This document shows, in pieces, positions 1 to 8,241 of a stretch of 64,000 nt of DNA (position 1 is the stretch's first letter; every line of letters begins with the position of its first letter). The translations under genes were made by a program, and so were the position numbers. The DNA comes from Thermosphaera aggregans (GTDB taxonomy: Archaea > Thermoproteota > Thermoprotei_A > Sulfolobales > Desulfurococcaceae). The DNA is taken from NCBI RefSeq assembly GCF_014962245.1, contig NZ_CP063144.1, positions 982,582 through 1,046,581 of the forward strand, in the 5' to 3' direction. The notes beneath the pieces were generated by a model. The model did no database searches and was not told the origin of the DNA. It saw nothing but the letters and a program-made list of their open reading frames with translations.

Positions 1-2
1 AC

Positions 3-2030
3 GATCCAAACGATCTAACCCAATACGCTCAGGAGTTGCGTATCCTAGATTACTACTGGGGCGATGGAACACCTATCTATGTTTACCCCGGTAACTCGCG
101 AGCACCAATAACTATTACGATTCAAAACCCTGGCCCATTCAGTGTAAGCAACGTTATAGTATCGCTTGAAGCCGTGGATAGAGACGTATATGTCCTGAAC
201 ACTAAGTCATTCTGCAGTCCCGCTATAAGCCCTGGAGGCATTTGCAATGCAGTATTCTACGTTAACCTGTCTAGTTCGTTGCCTGGTGAGAAAAAATTTG
301 TAGTGAATACAAGTTACTACGTGAATGCTTTTAACACTGCAGTGTTCTTTGAATTCTCCAAAACCATATCCTTAACACTATATAATTATCCAGCTGGAGA
401 GGGGGTTGTGCTTGCAGAATACAGGTGGTCGAATAATTATCCAGCATACCCCGGGTCTGAGAAAGCACTGTACTACTTCTCAATAGTAAACCTTGAAGCG
501 TATCCTGTATACTCGCTATGGCTGGAGATACAGCTACCTGAGGGCTTCAAGATTTCGCAGGGATACTCGCAGAGAATTTACGTGCCAGGCCCTGTTCAAA
601 GCCTCCAGACACTCTCTTACAGCATTCCACTTAACATATCATCGAATCTAACACCTGGAGTCTACAGTGGGCTTTTGAAAGTGCATTATTATCTGCAAAC
701 CGCGGGGGGAGGGGTTAGAAAAACCGTAGCATACCCTGTTGAAATAGTCGTGCAAGATCCCTCTTCAGCCTTCACCCTCCTTAGCTATGGATGGCTGTCG
801 GGTGAGCCTTCACCGCCCTCTAAAGGAGTCAAGTATTTCCTTGTGTTCAGAAATAATGACATTCCCTCAATGACAAACCCTGTGCTGAAATTAATACTAC
901 CGCAAGGAGTTACCGACGCTTCAACCGGGGAAGCCTTTACAAACGCTCCCTCGAGCACGTTCCCTGGGGGAGTTTCAGCCACTCCTCAGCTCGCGCAACT
1001 GATTCAATACCTGTATGGAAACATTCCGCAAGGCTCGAGCTTGCCGGCATCTCCCTCTTCCTATACTAAAGGAGATATCATCGTGTTCCTTCTCAACCTA
1101 AACATCGAGTCAGCGATGCCCGATAAGATGGAGATTAATGGTACCATCGACTTCGTGGACCACTGGGGCTCAATATTTCGCCAACCAGTGAGCCTTCCGC
1201 TCGTTGTAAGGGGAAGCCCTATAGTGTTGGAGGTCAACGCTACAAGCCCCTTAATAGTTTTCAACAACGGAACCGGTTTATTTGAGCTTGAAATTAATAA
1301 CCCCTCGGTATTTAATGCATACGAGCTATACGTTGTCCTCGCGCCCTTAACTGGGAATGCAATACCGCAAGGAAATGTAAAGTATGTCCCAGTTCTACCG
1401 GGGAACTCTAAGCAGGTTGTTAGGTATGAAGTTGTGTACAACCCTGTCTCAATCAGCATAGGAGCTGGTGTCTCAGCAACCTCTCTTTCAACAGCATTCA
1501 CAGCCACTTTAATCTATAAGGATTCCTCCGGCTACGTAAGAATGATCAACAATACTGTGGCAGCGGTCATAAAGCCCTTCATAGAGTTACAGATAGCTGA
1601 GGAAACAAATGCCAAGTATTCAAGTGGAGTGCTAACGGTTAACGGATTACTATACAATACTGGAGTGTCTCAGGCTCGAAGCATAGTAGTGACTTTAAAA
1701 TATGGGGATAAAGAGTCTAAGACTCTAATGGGTGATCTAGACCCTGGCTCGCAATCACCATTCAGGCTTGAGCTTAAAAATATTGAATTCGCAAGCGAAA
1801 AATGCATGATCATTGTATCATATAGGGATAGCTTCAACATCGAATACTCTATTTCCAAGGAGATACCGGTTTCAATTTTACAGCCATCTCCACCGCTCAC
1901 AACGACCCAGCCTCCAACAGAGGTTTCCTACATCGCGGTAATCGCAATCGTAAGCTTGTTCTTAATAGGGGTCTTCCTGTTAATTTACCGTCTCATTAGC
2001 AAATACAAAATCACCGTGGTCGAGCGCTAA
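3..2030 (+). CDS. Surface protein with repeated Ig-like (COG1361/NEW3-type) domains, 5' end outside window
   Basis: The reading frame is open back to the first bases of the window (codons from position 3 read through with no stop), so the TTG at 36 is not a convincing start and the gene is cut by the window edge. The visible part is about 675 residues. It contains at least three related beta-rich modules that each begin with an aromatic-Tyr/Gly-Trp signature (ILDYYWG, VLAEYRWS, TLLSYGWLSG), typical of archaeal S-layer-like COG1361/NEW3 domains. It ends in one membrane segment near residues 635-660 followed by a short basic tail, so most of it lies outside the cell. Its TAA stop overlaps the ATG of the next permease by one base (TAATG), which implies co-translation and a joint role. 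I infer an extracellular partner of an ABC-type export or sensing complex; the ATPase would lie upstream of the window. Confidence 0.85.
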   Translation, partial: DPNDLTQYAQELRILDYYWGDGTPIYVYPGNSRAPITITIQNPGPFSVSNVIVSLEAVDRDVYVLNTKSFCSPAISPGGICNAVFYVNLSSSLPGEKKFVVNTSYYVNAFNTAVFFEFSKTISLTLYNYPAGEGVVLAEYRWSNNYPAYPGSEKALYYFSIVNLEAYPVYSLWLEIQLPEGFKISQGYSQRIYVPGPVQSLQTLSYSIPLNISSNLTPGVYSGLLKVHYYLQTAGGGVRKTVAYPVEIVVQDPSSAFTLLSYGWLSGEPSPPSKGVKYFLVFRNNDIPSMTNPVLKLILPQGVTDASTGEAFTNAPSSTFPGGVSATPQLAQLIQYLYGNIPQGSSLPASPSSYTKGDIIVFLLNLNIESAMPDKMEINGTIDFVDHWGSIFRQPVSLPLVVRGSPIVLEVNATSPLIVFNNGTGLFELEINNPSVFNAYELYVVLAPLTGNAIPQGNVKYVPVLPGNSKQVVRYEVVYNPVSISIGAGVSATSLSTAFTATLIYKDSSGYVRMINNTVAAVIKPFIELQIAEETNAKYSSGVLTVNGLLYNTGVSQARSIVVTLKYGDKESKTLMGDLDPGSQSPFRLELKNIEFASEKCMIIVSYRDSFNIEYSISKEIPVSILQPSPPLTTTQPPTEVSYIAVIAIVSLFLIGVFLLIYRLISKYKITVVER

Positions 2031-3244
2031 TGCGCTTGGTCGACATGATAAAGCTGAGCACGAAAACCCTTTCCGAAAGAAAGGTGAGAGCGGTTTTAAC
2101 CATTATAGGAATAGCGATAGGACCGCTGGCCCTTATAACAATTTCTAGCGTTACCAGCGGATATGGGAACTACATTGTTCAAAGCATACTTGGTCTCGGT
2201 CAAAACATGATCGTTGTTATGCCTGGACAGAATTACAAGCTCACGCAGGATGATTTGGAATTGCTTAAGTCTATTGAAGGAGTCGTAGATGCAACACCAT
2301 TCTACTCCACCCAAGGCGAAATAACAATAGGAGGAGAGAGAAAGACTGTTTTCATATACGGCGTGGATTCTAACTTTCTTTTGCAAGCAATAATAAGTCT
2401 TCAGGTAAAAGAAGGATCTCCTCCATTGGAAACGGATATTGGAAAAGCAATGATAGGTTACTCGATCGCTTTTGATAACTCGGGGGCAAGGCAGTACGGT
2501 ATCGGTGACGTTATTTCTGTAACAGTATATCAGATCGGCGAAGGAGGGAGAATAAAAGTCAAAAGATTAAACGTGGCTGTTACAGCAGTGTTGGAGAAAT
2601 ACGGGGGCGCCGCTTTCCTCAACCCTGATCAGACCATATTTACCCCAATAGAAACCATTCAGAGAATGCTGGGAATCAAGGATTGGACGGGCATTTTGAT
2701 TTTAGCTGAGAATCCGTCCCAAGTCGACCAGGTAACCGCAAAAATACGTGAAATCTACGGTGGAAACGTAGACGTGATTTCGTTTCTCGCCATAGCTCGA
2801 ATAGCGATGAGTATTATAAATACGGTTGATTTCATAACTTTTGCCGCCACGCTGTCAGCCTTCGCTGTCGCAATAGCAGGAACCGCTACAACAATGATTA
2901 CAAGCGTGATCGAGAGAACAAGGGAGATAGGCGTGATGAAGGCTTTGGGCTTCAAGGACCGGCAAGTCCTTCTTTTAATAATCATGGAAGGAGTTCTAAT
3001 GAGCCTGATAGGGGTGGCCGTGGGGAGTGCTTTCGGAGTTGTAGGCGCCCATTTACTCTCAAAATATGGGTTAACAATAACGGGAGGAGGCTTTGCCGTG
3101 AGGATTGAAGCCTCGCCTGACCTATCACCTATTCTTTTCATAAGGACGACTATTTTAACGATTCTCGTCGGAATCGCCGGTGCGGCGTTCCCTGCTTATA
3201 GGGCTATGAAAATACCGCCGGCCGTGGCCTTGAGATACGAGTAA
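2030..3244 (+). CDS. MacB/FtsX-type ABC transporter permease
   Basis: This 404-residue protein has the four-helix plan of the MacB/FtsX family. An N-terminal helix at about residues 22-42 follows a basic stretch (SERKVRAVLTIIGIAIG), a periplasm-like MacB_PCD domain follows (about 45-260), and the C-terminal FtsX domain holds three helices (about 265-400), with the family motif 'TREIGVMKALGF' near 300 and a final 'AFPAYRAMKIPPAVALRYE'. Such permeases work with a LolD/MacB ATPase and transmit ATP-driven movement to an extracytoplasmic substrate instead of forming a simple channel. The ATG overlaps the stop of the surface-protein gene by one base, so the two products are probably made together. 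No matching ATPase is in the window on this side. Substrate unknown. Confidence 0.93.
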   Translation: MRLVDMIKLSTKTLSERKVRAVLTIIGIAIGPLALITISSVTSGYGNYIVQSILGLGQNMIVVMPGQNYKLTQDDLELLKSIEGVVDATPFYSTQGEITIGGERKTVFIYGVDSNFLLQAIISLQVKEGSPPLETDIGKAMIGYSIAFDNSGARQYGIGDVISVTVYQIGEGGRIKVKRLNVAVTAVLEKYGGAAFLNPDQTIFTPIETIQRMLGIKDWTGILILAENPSQVDQVTAKIREIYGGNVDVISFLAIARIAMSIINTVDFITFAATLSAFAVAIAGTATTMITSVIERTREIGVMKALGFKDRQVLLLIIMEGVLMSLIGVAVGSAFGVVGAHLLSKYGLTITGGGFAVRIEASPDLSPILFIRTTILTILVGIAGAAFPAYRAMKIPPAVALRYE

Positions 3245-3300
3245 TTGATATTCTTGATTTTTTAAGATCAGTGTAAATAAATCCTAAATGGTGGGTAAAA

Positions 3301-3816
3301 TTGTCTAGTAACGCCTACGAATTGATTAGCAAGTGGCTTGTTGAGGAATCATTCACTATCAGAAGGCTTGAAGCCCCTCCGGAAGCTAAGATATTGTGGG
3401 GGCTGGACGTTTTCACGCCTGGTCAACCAAGTGTTAACTTCAAAATAATCAACCCTGCTGATAAGCCAGACCGGGTTTTGATCGTGCTAGGGATAGGGAT
3501 ATCTCCGGATCACAGGAGAGAGCTCGATAAGCTGAAACAGGCTGAGAAGTTGAAAGTTATCTCTAACATTTTGGGAAAAGCATTGAGCGTGTGCATAGAT
3601 TGTCAGATAACTGTTCAGCCCAATATGATTGATCCTCAAGCGTTGAGCATACTACTCGCCCTTTTCAACGAGGAAATAGCCCTGTATGGCAAACCTTATT
3701 TCATAAGACTTGTAGCAAGAACTCTTAACACTTATTTCGCAATAATCTCCGGGTTTAATGAGTGGTTTCCAGTAATCCCAGAGGATTCTAGAAAGAAAAT
3801 CCAGCCCTATGCTTAG
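3301..3816 (+). CDS. DUF2299-like archaeal protein
   Basis: This 171-residue cytosolic protein resembles the archaeal DUF2299 family, whose fold is related to type III secretion chaperone-like proteins. I base this on the N-terminal 'ISKWLVEE..TIRR' opening, the central beta strands with 'VLIVLGIGISPDHRRELDKL' and the helical C-terminal part with 'LARTLNTYFAIISGFNEWF'. The TTG start is supported by a strong GGTGGG at 3290-3295 five bases upstream. A TTTTTTAA element at 3257-3264 would place a transcription start near 3287. No signal peptide or membrane segment is visible. The function is unknown; it probably shares a transcript with the transporter gene that follows 16 bases later. The family assignment is from memory of motifs and only moderately certain. 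Confidence 0.8.
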   Translation: MSSNAYELISKWLVEESFTIRRLEAPPEAKILWGLDVFTPGQPSVNFKIINPADKPDRVLIVLGIGISPDHRRELDKLKQAEKLKVISNILGKALSVCIDCQITVQPNMIDPQALSILLALFNEEIALYGKPYFIRLVARTLNTYFAIISGFNEWFPVIPEDSRKKIQPYA

Positions 3817-3832
3817 AAAGGAGGGAATTTTA

Positions 3833-4246
3833 ATGCAGGCCTGGCTCCTCTACTCGGTTATTTCTCTTATTTTATGGGGGGTGTGGGGAGTGATTTTAAA
3901 ATACTCGAATAATTTCTACAATACAGTAACAACTTACTATCTCAGCACGATCGGGTCTTTTGCGACGGCGACGGTTTTAACCCTGATCATGAAGAACGAT
4001 TTCAACGCCAACCCCCTTAAGCATATGCAATATCCACTTATAGCAGGATTCTTTGGAACGCTTGGATACTGGTTCATGGTTAAAGCACTGGAACAGGGTA
4101 AGGCCAGTATTGTTATCACGGTAACTGCTGTCTACCCTATAATTACTTTAGCATTATCAATTCTAATCTTAAGTGAGAAACTTACCCTAACACAGATCAT
4201 TGGGATATTAATGGCAGTGCTCGGCATCGTTCTCATGAGTACTTAG
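3833..4246 (+). CDS. Single-domain EamA/DMT family transporter
   Basis: This protein of 137 residues has four predicted membrane helices and one EamA (DUF6/DMT) unit, half the size of the usual ten-helix transporters, so it should act as a dimer. Recognisable features are the N-terminal 'LYSVISLILWGVWGVILKYS', the middle 'GFFGTLGYWFMVKALEQGKASIVITVTAVYPIITL' segment and the terminal 'LTLTQIIGILMAVLGIVLMS' helix. The start is set at the ATG at 3833 because AAAGGAGGG lies just upstream (3818-3825). An earlier ATG at 3809 would place this ribosome site inside the gene. Substrate cannot be read from the sequence; related proteins move small metabolites or amino acids. Confidence 0.88.
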   Translation: MQAWLLYSVISLILWGVWGVILKYSNNFYNTVTTYYLSTIGSFATATVLTLIMKNDFNANPLKHMQYPLIAGFFGTLGYWFMVKALEQGKASIVITVTAVYPIITLALSILILSEKLTLTQIIGILMAVLGIVLMST

Positions 4247-4266
4247 TATTGTGAAAGGGGGGTTGC

Positions 4267-4677
4267 TTGACTGGGAAAAAATACGGCCTCTTGACCGAAA
4301 AACAGTATCGGATCCTAGAGTTGCGGTCTAAAGGCTATACTCAGGCGCAAATAGCGAAAATCCTGGGCACTTCAAGGAGCAATGTATCAATGCTCGAGAA
4401 GGCTGCCTTAGAAAAAATAAGGCTCGCTAAGGAAACCTTAAAACTATATCAAGAGCTGAACTCAGCCGCTGTAGTCACTGTTGAACCGGGAACCCATCTC
4501 GTCGACATCCCTGGAATTATCTTAAAAAAGGCCGATGAAGTTAATGTTAAACTTAGGGTGAATTTCACGCTTATTTACGATATGTTAAGGTACAAGGCAG
4601 GACAAAAAGGTAAGATAACTGATAGAAGGGTCAAAATCCTCATAATGAGGGATGGCTCTATAGATGTGTTAGATTAG
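4267..4677 (+). CDS. Tfx family DNA-binding regulator
   Basis: This is a 136-residue protein of the archaeal Tfx family, first known from a protein binding downstream of a formylmethanofuran dehydrogenase promoter in Methanothermobacter. The N-terminal helix-turn-helix (residues about 6-50) reads like a sigma-region-4 or LuxR type domain: LTEKQYRILELRSKGYTQ, then AQIAKILGTSRSNVS. The C-terminal part (about 65-136) is the TFX_C domain with 'VEPGTHLVDIPGIILKKADE' and 'KITDRRVKILIMRDGSIDVL'. The TTG start follows a purine-rich GAAAGGGGGG at 4252-4262. The stop codon lies two bases before the 3' end of the convergent tRNA-Ala. Target genes are unknown. Confidence 0.88.
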   Translation: MTGKKYGLLTEKQYRILELRSKGYTQAQIAKILGTSRSNVSMLEKAALEKIRLAKETLKLYQELNSAAVVTVEPGTHLVDIPGIILKKADEVNVKLRVNFTLIYDMLRYKAGQKGKITDRRVKILIMRDGSIDVLD

Positions 4678-4678
4678 A

Positions 4679-4751
4679 TGGACCGGCCGGGATTCGAACC
4701 CGGGACCTCTGCCGTGCGAGGGCAGCGCTCTTCCAGCTGAGCTACCGGCCC
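4679..4751 (-). tRNA. tRNA-Ala (anticodon CGC)
   Basis: The reverse complement folds into a complete cloverleaf of 73 nt: a 7-bp acceptor stem, D-arm GCTC/GAGC, a 5-bp anticodon stem CTGCC/GGCAG with loop CTCGCAC (anticodon CGC, reading GCG), a 5-nt variable loop, and a T-arm with stem CCGGG/CCCGG and loop TTCGAAT. The acceptor contains the G3-U70 pair that is the alanine identity element, and the discriminator is A73. No CCA is encoded and there is no intron. The gene lies on the minus strand, tail to tail with the Tfx gene. Confidence 0.97.
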
Positions 4752-4771
4752 TAAAATTTAACGATTGTTGC

Positions 4772-4786
4772 TAAATACTAATAAGC
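4772..4786 (-). promoter_or_regulatory. TATA-like promoter element of tRNA-Ala
   Basis: On the minus strand the AT-rich stretch reads GCTTATTAGTATTTA and its centre lies about 26-27 bases before the 5' end of the mature tRNA at 4751. That is the usual TATA-to-start distance in archaea. No matching BRE was scored, so the call rests on spacing and composition. Confidence 0.4.
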
Positions 4787-4833
4787 TTTAACATTGGTTT
4801 TGAAAAATCTCGACATGATGTTGTGTGAAAACT

Positions 4834-5367
4834 TTAAGGCGGGAGAGAGTAGCCTTTCTCAAGAGCTTTTATATTTAACTCTAACCATTTCTCCGGGACA
4901 ATCTCCTTTAAAGCTTCTTGGACATGCTTGATCTCCATTAGACCTGTAACCTTCAACATATGTCCCAATATAACCATGTTTGTAACCCTTTGCGAACCGA
5001 TAGATTCTGCTATGCTACTGTAAGGCTGGGATTTCAAATTATAATTGGCGAATTTCTCCTCTGGAACGACTAGATTATCGATGAAGACCAAGGTTTCCGG
5101 GCGTAGTATTTTCAAATAATAGTCAAGCCTGAACGGGTACATGAAAACCGCAATGTCAGGCTTCTGCACCTTCAAGTAGTCTATCTCGCCAATATCACTC
5201 GCCACTATCACTTCAGCCCGGCTCTCCCCACCCCTCGTCTCGCTGGCGTACGACTCCGTTGAAACCGCGTAAAGGTTAGCATACTTGCTTGCAGCTAAAC
5301 CGATTATCCTCCCCATTAACAATACTCCCTGTCCACCCCTACCCACAACCAGGATTTCCTTCTTCAC
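4834..5367 (-). CDS. korC: 2-oxoglutarate-type ferredoxin oxidoreductase, gamma subunit
   Basis: This 177-residue protein is the gamma (POR_N-partner, domain III) subunit of a 2-oxoacid:ferredoxin oxidoreductase, which oxidatively decarboxylates a 2-oxoacid to an acyl-CoA and reduces ferredoxin. The N-terminus has the family signature 'GRGGQGVLLMGRIIG', followed by 'STESYASETRGGESRAEVIVA', and a C-terminal 'NMVILGHMLKVTG'. It is the last gene of a four-gene minus-strand operon (ferredoxin, alpha, beta, gamma) and its ATG overlaps the beta-subunit stop by four bases. The D-A-B-C order is that of 2-oxoglutarate oxidoreductases, while pyruvate-type enzymes usually run G-D-A-B. Substrate is inferred from gene order, and a branched-chain or broad oxoacid enzyme remains possible. 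Confidence 0.92.
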   Translation of the reverse strand: MKKEILVVGRGGQGVLLMGRIIGLAASKYANLYAVSTESYASETRGGESRAEVIVASDIGEIDYLKVQKPDIAVFMYPFRLDYYLKILRPETLVFIDNLVVPEEKFANYNLKSQPYSSIAESIGSQRVTNMVILGHMLKVTGLMEIKHVQEALKEIVPEKWLELNIKALEKGYSLPP

Positions 5368-6194
5368 TTATTACCACCCCGTAGGAAATCAATGAATCCT
5401 GGATTGTCCCTAACAATGTACTCTCCTATTACGATCCCTTTCTCCCAGTTGATAGCGGCTTCTTCAAGGGTTGGCCTAGGCTTATATGTGACCCTCTTTT
5501 TCAACTCATTATACATTTCGACAGGGTCTCTCAGACCTATGTGCCTCCCGTAAACCTCTGGACAAGTGCTCACTACCTCGATAAACCTGAACCCTCTCAT
5601 CCCTAGCGCCTTGTAGAAGTATTGCTCAATGTAGTGAGGGGTTGTAATACTAGCCCTCGCGACGTAGTTAGCGTTGAGAGAAGATACAACTTTGACAACA
5701 TCTAACGGAGGCTCCGGGTTGCCGTGCGGCGTTGTGGTTGTTCTAACACCGAGAGGAGTTGTAGGTGCAACTTGCCCCCCTGTCATTGCATAGACGAAGT
5801 TTGTGAACATAACCGTGATAATGTCTATGTTCCTCCGCGCTGCATGCAATAAATGATTCCCGCCTATCCCGGCGATGTCCCCGTCTCCGCCTACCACTAT
5901 GACTGTTAGCTCAGGATTAGCAAGCTTTACCCCAACCGCGAAGGGGATTGCTCTTCCATGAAGAACGTGGGCAGAATCGTAATTGACGTAGAATGATAGA
6001 CGGGCTGAGCAGCCAATACCCCCAACCCAGACAACGCTATCTGGAGAAATCGATCCCTCATCAATCCTTTTTTGAAGCCCGCGTAACATAGCCCCTAAAC
6101 CTATCCCTAGGCCGCATCCGGGGCAGTATAGTGTTGGAATTCTGTCTGTTCTTAAATGCCTATCTAACGGATGCGTCTTAATTGTTAAAGCCAT
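5364..6194 (-). CDS. korB: 2-oxoglutarate-type ferredoxin oxidoreductase, beta subunit
   Basis: The 276-residue protein is the thiamine diphosphate-binding beta subunit. It shows 'YCPGCGLGIGLGAM' (first iron-sulfur cysteines), 'GIGCSARLSFYVNYD', 'HVLHGRAIPFAVGVKL' and the TPP/Mg site 'VVGGDGDIAGIGGNHLLHAARRN', then 'FTNFVYAMTGGQVAPTTPLG' and a late cysteine in 'VSTCPEVYGRHIGL'. Together these cysteines bind the catalytic-domain [4Fe-4S] cluster. The protein is shorter than the pyruvate-type PorB encoded nearby (352 residues), as is normal for Kor beta subunits. Its start overlaps the alpha-subunit end by ten bases and its end overlaps the gamma start by four, so translation is coupled. Confidence 0.95.
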   Translation of the reverse strand: MALTIKTHPLDRHLRTDRIPTLYCPGCGLGIGLGAMLRGLQKRIDEGSISPDSVVWVGGIGCSARLSFYVNYDSAHVLHGRAIPFAVGVKLANPELTVIVVGGDGDIAGIGGNHLLHAARRNIDIITVMFTNFVYAMTGGQVAPTTPLGVRTTTTPHGNPEPPLDVVKVVSSLNANYVARASITTPHYIEQYFYKALGMRGFRFIEVVSTCPEVYGRHIGLRDPVEMYNELKKRVTYKPRPTLEEAAINWEKGIVIGEYIVRDNPGFIDFLRGGNK

Positions 6195-7303
6195 TGCGTG
6201 ACCGCCTCCTTCACCTCTTTTAGAGTTGGAGATTCGAGGTTAAGCACAGGGGCTTTATAGACCTCTCTATCACACAGTATTCTCTCAACATCCAGGGCTA
6301 GTTTCCCAATATTGTTCTCAACCACTATGATCTTCCTCCCCTTAATCCTCTCCCTAATAACTTTTTCATGAAGCGGCCACAGGGTTTTGGGTCGGAATAG
6401 CCCTGCTCTCAGCCCGCTACTCCTCAACTGTTTAGCGAGAGCGAAAACAGTTCTCGCAACAGACCCGTATGCCACCAAAACTATGTCAGCATCGTCGAGG
6501 AAGAATCCCTCATACTCGAACAGCCAGTCGATATTTCTAGTAATCTTCGCGTTCAACCTAGTAACAAGCTGTTTATATTTTTCGTTGTTAGGAGCATAGT
6601 ATCCTTTTTCATCGTGAACCAGGGATTCGACAAGGACCTTATACCCTTTGCCGAAAGGCGCCATAGGGGGAACCAAATCCTCGTCGGGGAGGTAGGGCAT
6701 GTAGCCCTCCTTACTCCTCGGTGTTTTCCTCTCGATTATTTCAACCTCTCCAGGTTCTTTAACAACCAGTGGCTCCCATACGTGAGCGAGTATTGCATCT
6801 GAGAGTATGAAAACAGGTGTTCTAAGCTTTTCCGATGTGTTGAAAGCTTTTATGGTAAGGTCAAATGCTTCCTGAACGCTCCAAGGTGCGAATGAGGGTA
6901 TGATGTAGTCGCCGTGCGTTAGCCACCTTACCATGAAAATATCTGACTGTGTTGTCTTAGTTGGAACGCCCGTACTTGGCCCCGCTCTCATAACGTGGGC
7001 TATGACGATCGGGGTTTCGGTTATCACTGCGAGCCCTATTCCTTCAGCCATCAATGATAAGCCAGGACCAGACGTTGCCGTCATGGATTTTACACCAGCG
7101 TTAGAGGCCCCTATTATGGCGTTTATTGAAGCTATCTCATCCTCCATCTGGATAACAACCCCTCCTCGTCGAGGCAGCTCCTCGGCAAGATACTCCATTA
7201 AATCAGAACTAGGTGTTATGGGATAGCCTGCGTAGAACTTTAACCCTGCAGTCATGGCGGCCTCTGCGACAGCTATGTTCCCCGAGGCGAATACTTTTCT
7301 CAC
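6185..7303 (-). CDS. korA: 2-oxoglutarate-type ferredoxin oxidoreductase, alpha subunit
   Basis: This 372-residue alpha subunit has domain I (pyrimidine-binding half of the TPP site) with 'GNIAVAEAAMTAGLKFYAGYPITPSSDLMEYLAEELP' near the N-terminus, followed by 'VIQMEDEIASINAIIGASNAGVKSMTATSGPGLSLMAEGIG', a hallmark of the family. The C-terminal transketolase-like domain II has 'VLVAYGSVARTVFALAKQLRSSGLRAGLFRPKTLWPLHE'. The ATG overlaps the stop of the ferredoxin-like subunit by four bases. Its length suits Kor/Vor-type alpha subunits without a fused gamma domain. Confidence 0.95.
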   Translation of the reverse strand: MRKVFASGNIAVAEAAMTAGLKFYAGYPITPSSDLMEYLAEELPRRGGVVIQMEDEIASINAIIGASNAGVKSMTATSGPGLSLMAEGIGLAVITETPIVIAHVMRAGPSTGVPTKTTQSDIFMVRWLTHGDYIIPSFAPWSVQEAFDLTIKAFNTSEKLRTPVFILSDAILAHVWEPLVVKEPGEVEIIERKTPRSKEGYMPYLPDEDLVPPMAPFGKGYKVLVESLVHDEKGYYAPNNEKYKQLVTRLNAKITRNIDWLFEYEGFFLDDADIVLVAYGSVARTVFALAKQLRSSGLRAGLFRPKTLWPLHEKVIRERIKGRKIIVVENNIGKLALDVERILCDREVYKAPVLNLESPTLKEVKEAVTQWL

Positions 7304-7560
7304 TTTCCCACCCCCTCAACGAATATTGCGAAATCGGGACAACTGTACTCGCAGAGCCGGCATCCAATGCATTTTTCAATATTAACCGGATCCGGTGGGC
7401 GATAACCGTTCTTGTTGAAGATGCCGGATTTTGACAGAACCTTTGCCGGGCAAATATTAATGCAAAGGCCACACTCTTTGCATCTATCTACTATAACGTT
7501 AACCCTGTACTTCTTGTTTTCTTTTGAAATGAGAGATAAAGCGTGTGCCAATACGTTCAC
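7300..7560 (-). CDS. korD: 2-oxoglutarate-type ferredoxin oxidoreductase, ferredoxin (delta) subunit
   Basis: This 86-residue ferredoxin-like subunit carries two [4Fe-4S] motifs: CKECGLCINICPAKV at about residues 27-41 and CIGCRLCEYSCPDFA at about 64-78. It passes electrons from the TPP centre to soluble ferredoxin. The start is GTG at 7560, the first gene of the operon, preceded by CTAGGTG-like sequence. A TATA element on the minus strand at about 7597-7606 puts the transcript start near 7575. The stop overlaps the alpha-subunit start by four bases. Confidence 0.93.
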   Translation of the reverse strand: MNVLAHALSLISKENKKYRVNVIVDRCKECGLCINICPAKVLSKSGIFNKNGYRPPDPVNIEKCIGCRLCEYSCPDFAIFVEGVGK

Positions 7561-7596
7561 CTAGCTTGTATCGGGGAATAAGGAATGTATATAGCG

Positions 7597-7606
7597 GTAT
7601 AAAAAT
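7597..7606 (-). promoter_or_regulatory. TATA box for the korDABC operon
   Basis: On the minus strand the sequence reads ATTTTTATAC, centred about 42 bases before the korD GTG start, which gives an inferred 5' end near 7575 and a leader of about 15 bases. It lies in the 119-base gap between the divergent kor and por operons. A separate weaker TATTTAC-like element near 7634-7640 may serve porG. Confidence 0.5.
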
Positions 7607-7679
7607 TTTTGAAAAATATGGATCAGTTAACATTATTTACCTTAAGAAACATTCTTGATAACCAGAGGTGTATTCGTGA

Positions 7680-8237
7680 ATGATGGTTGAAATAAGATGG
7701 CATGGTAGGGGTGGACAAGGAGCTTGGACGGCTAGCAATATCGTGGCAATGGCTGCTTCATACGAGGGCAAGTATGTTCAAAGCTTCCCCGCGTTCGGAC
7801 CGGAACGGTCAGGAGCCCCAATGTTATCGTTCACTAGAATAAGCGATGAACCAATAGAGATACACAGCATGGTGTACAACCCCGATATAGTAATAGTTCT
7901 CGACTACACACTACTGTCTCCGAACATAGTACAGGGGTTGAAGAAGAATGGGGTCATTATATCAAATTACGTGGGAACCCCAGAGTCATTTCTGGAGAAA
8001 CTACAGATAAAGAAGGGAGACTACCGGGCGATCATAACACCTGCTTCCAAACTCGCCCTCGAAATATTAAAGGTAAACATAACGAACACGGCTATGATAG
8101 GTGGCTTGCTGAAACTAGGAAACATCATATCATGGAGTAGTGTTGAAAAAGCAATTAGAGAAAGGTTCAAAGGACCGGTAGCAGATAAGAATCTTGAACT
8201 GATAAAGAAGGCTTACGAGTCCGCGGTCGAGGTGTAG
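7680..8237 (+). CDS. porG: Pyruvate-type ferredoxin oxidoreductase, gamma subunit
   Basis: This 185-residue gamma subunit begins with 'EIRWHGRGGQGAWTASNIVAMAA' and continues with 'QSFPAFGPERSGAPMLSFTRIS', both diagnostic for the PorG group that in Thermococcales is shared between pyruvate and 2-oxoisovalerate enzymes. The ATG at 7680 has GAGGTG at 7665-7670 nine bases upstream; a second ATG follows directly. It leads a plus-strand operon in G-D-A-B order with gaps of only 1-4 bases between genes. The enzyme makes acetyl-CoA (or a branched acyl-CoA) and reduced ferredoxin in the cytosol. Confidence 0.94.
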   Translation: MMVEIRWHGRGGQGAWTASNIVAMAASYEGKYVQSFPAFGPERSGAPMLSFTRISDEPIEIHSMVYNPDIVIVLDYTLLSPNIVQGLKKNGVIISNYVGTPESFLEKLQIKKGDYRAIITPASKLALEILKVNITNTAMIGGLLKLGNIISWSSVEKAIRERFKGPVADKNLELIKKAYESAVEV

Positions 8238-8241
8238 TGTT

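Noticed and set aside
36-38. TTG at position 36 as the start of the first surface-protein gene
   Set aside because: The frame stays open upstream to the window edge with coding-like content and no ribosome site is visible, so the gene is more likely cut by the boundary.
4801-4833. C/D box RNA near ATGATGT at 4814-4820
   Set aside because: No D box follows at a usable distance and no promoter faces it.
7209-7472. Overlapping frames in korA/korD that look like short proteins on both strands
   Set aside because: They lie across the ferredoxin subunit with its two iron-sulfur motifs and carry no motif of their own.
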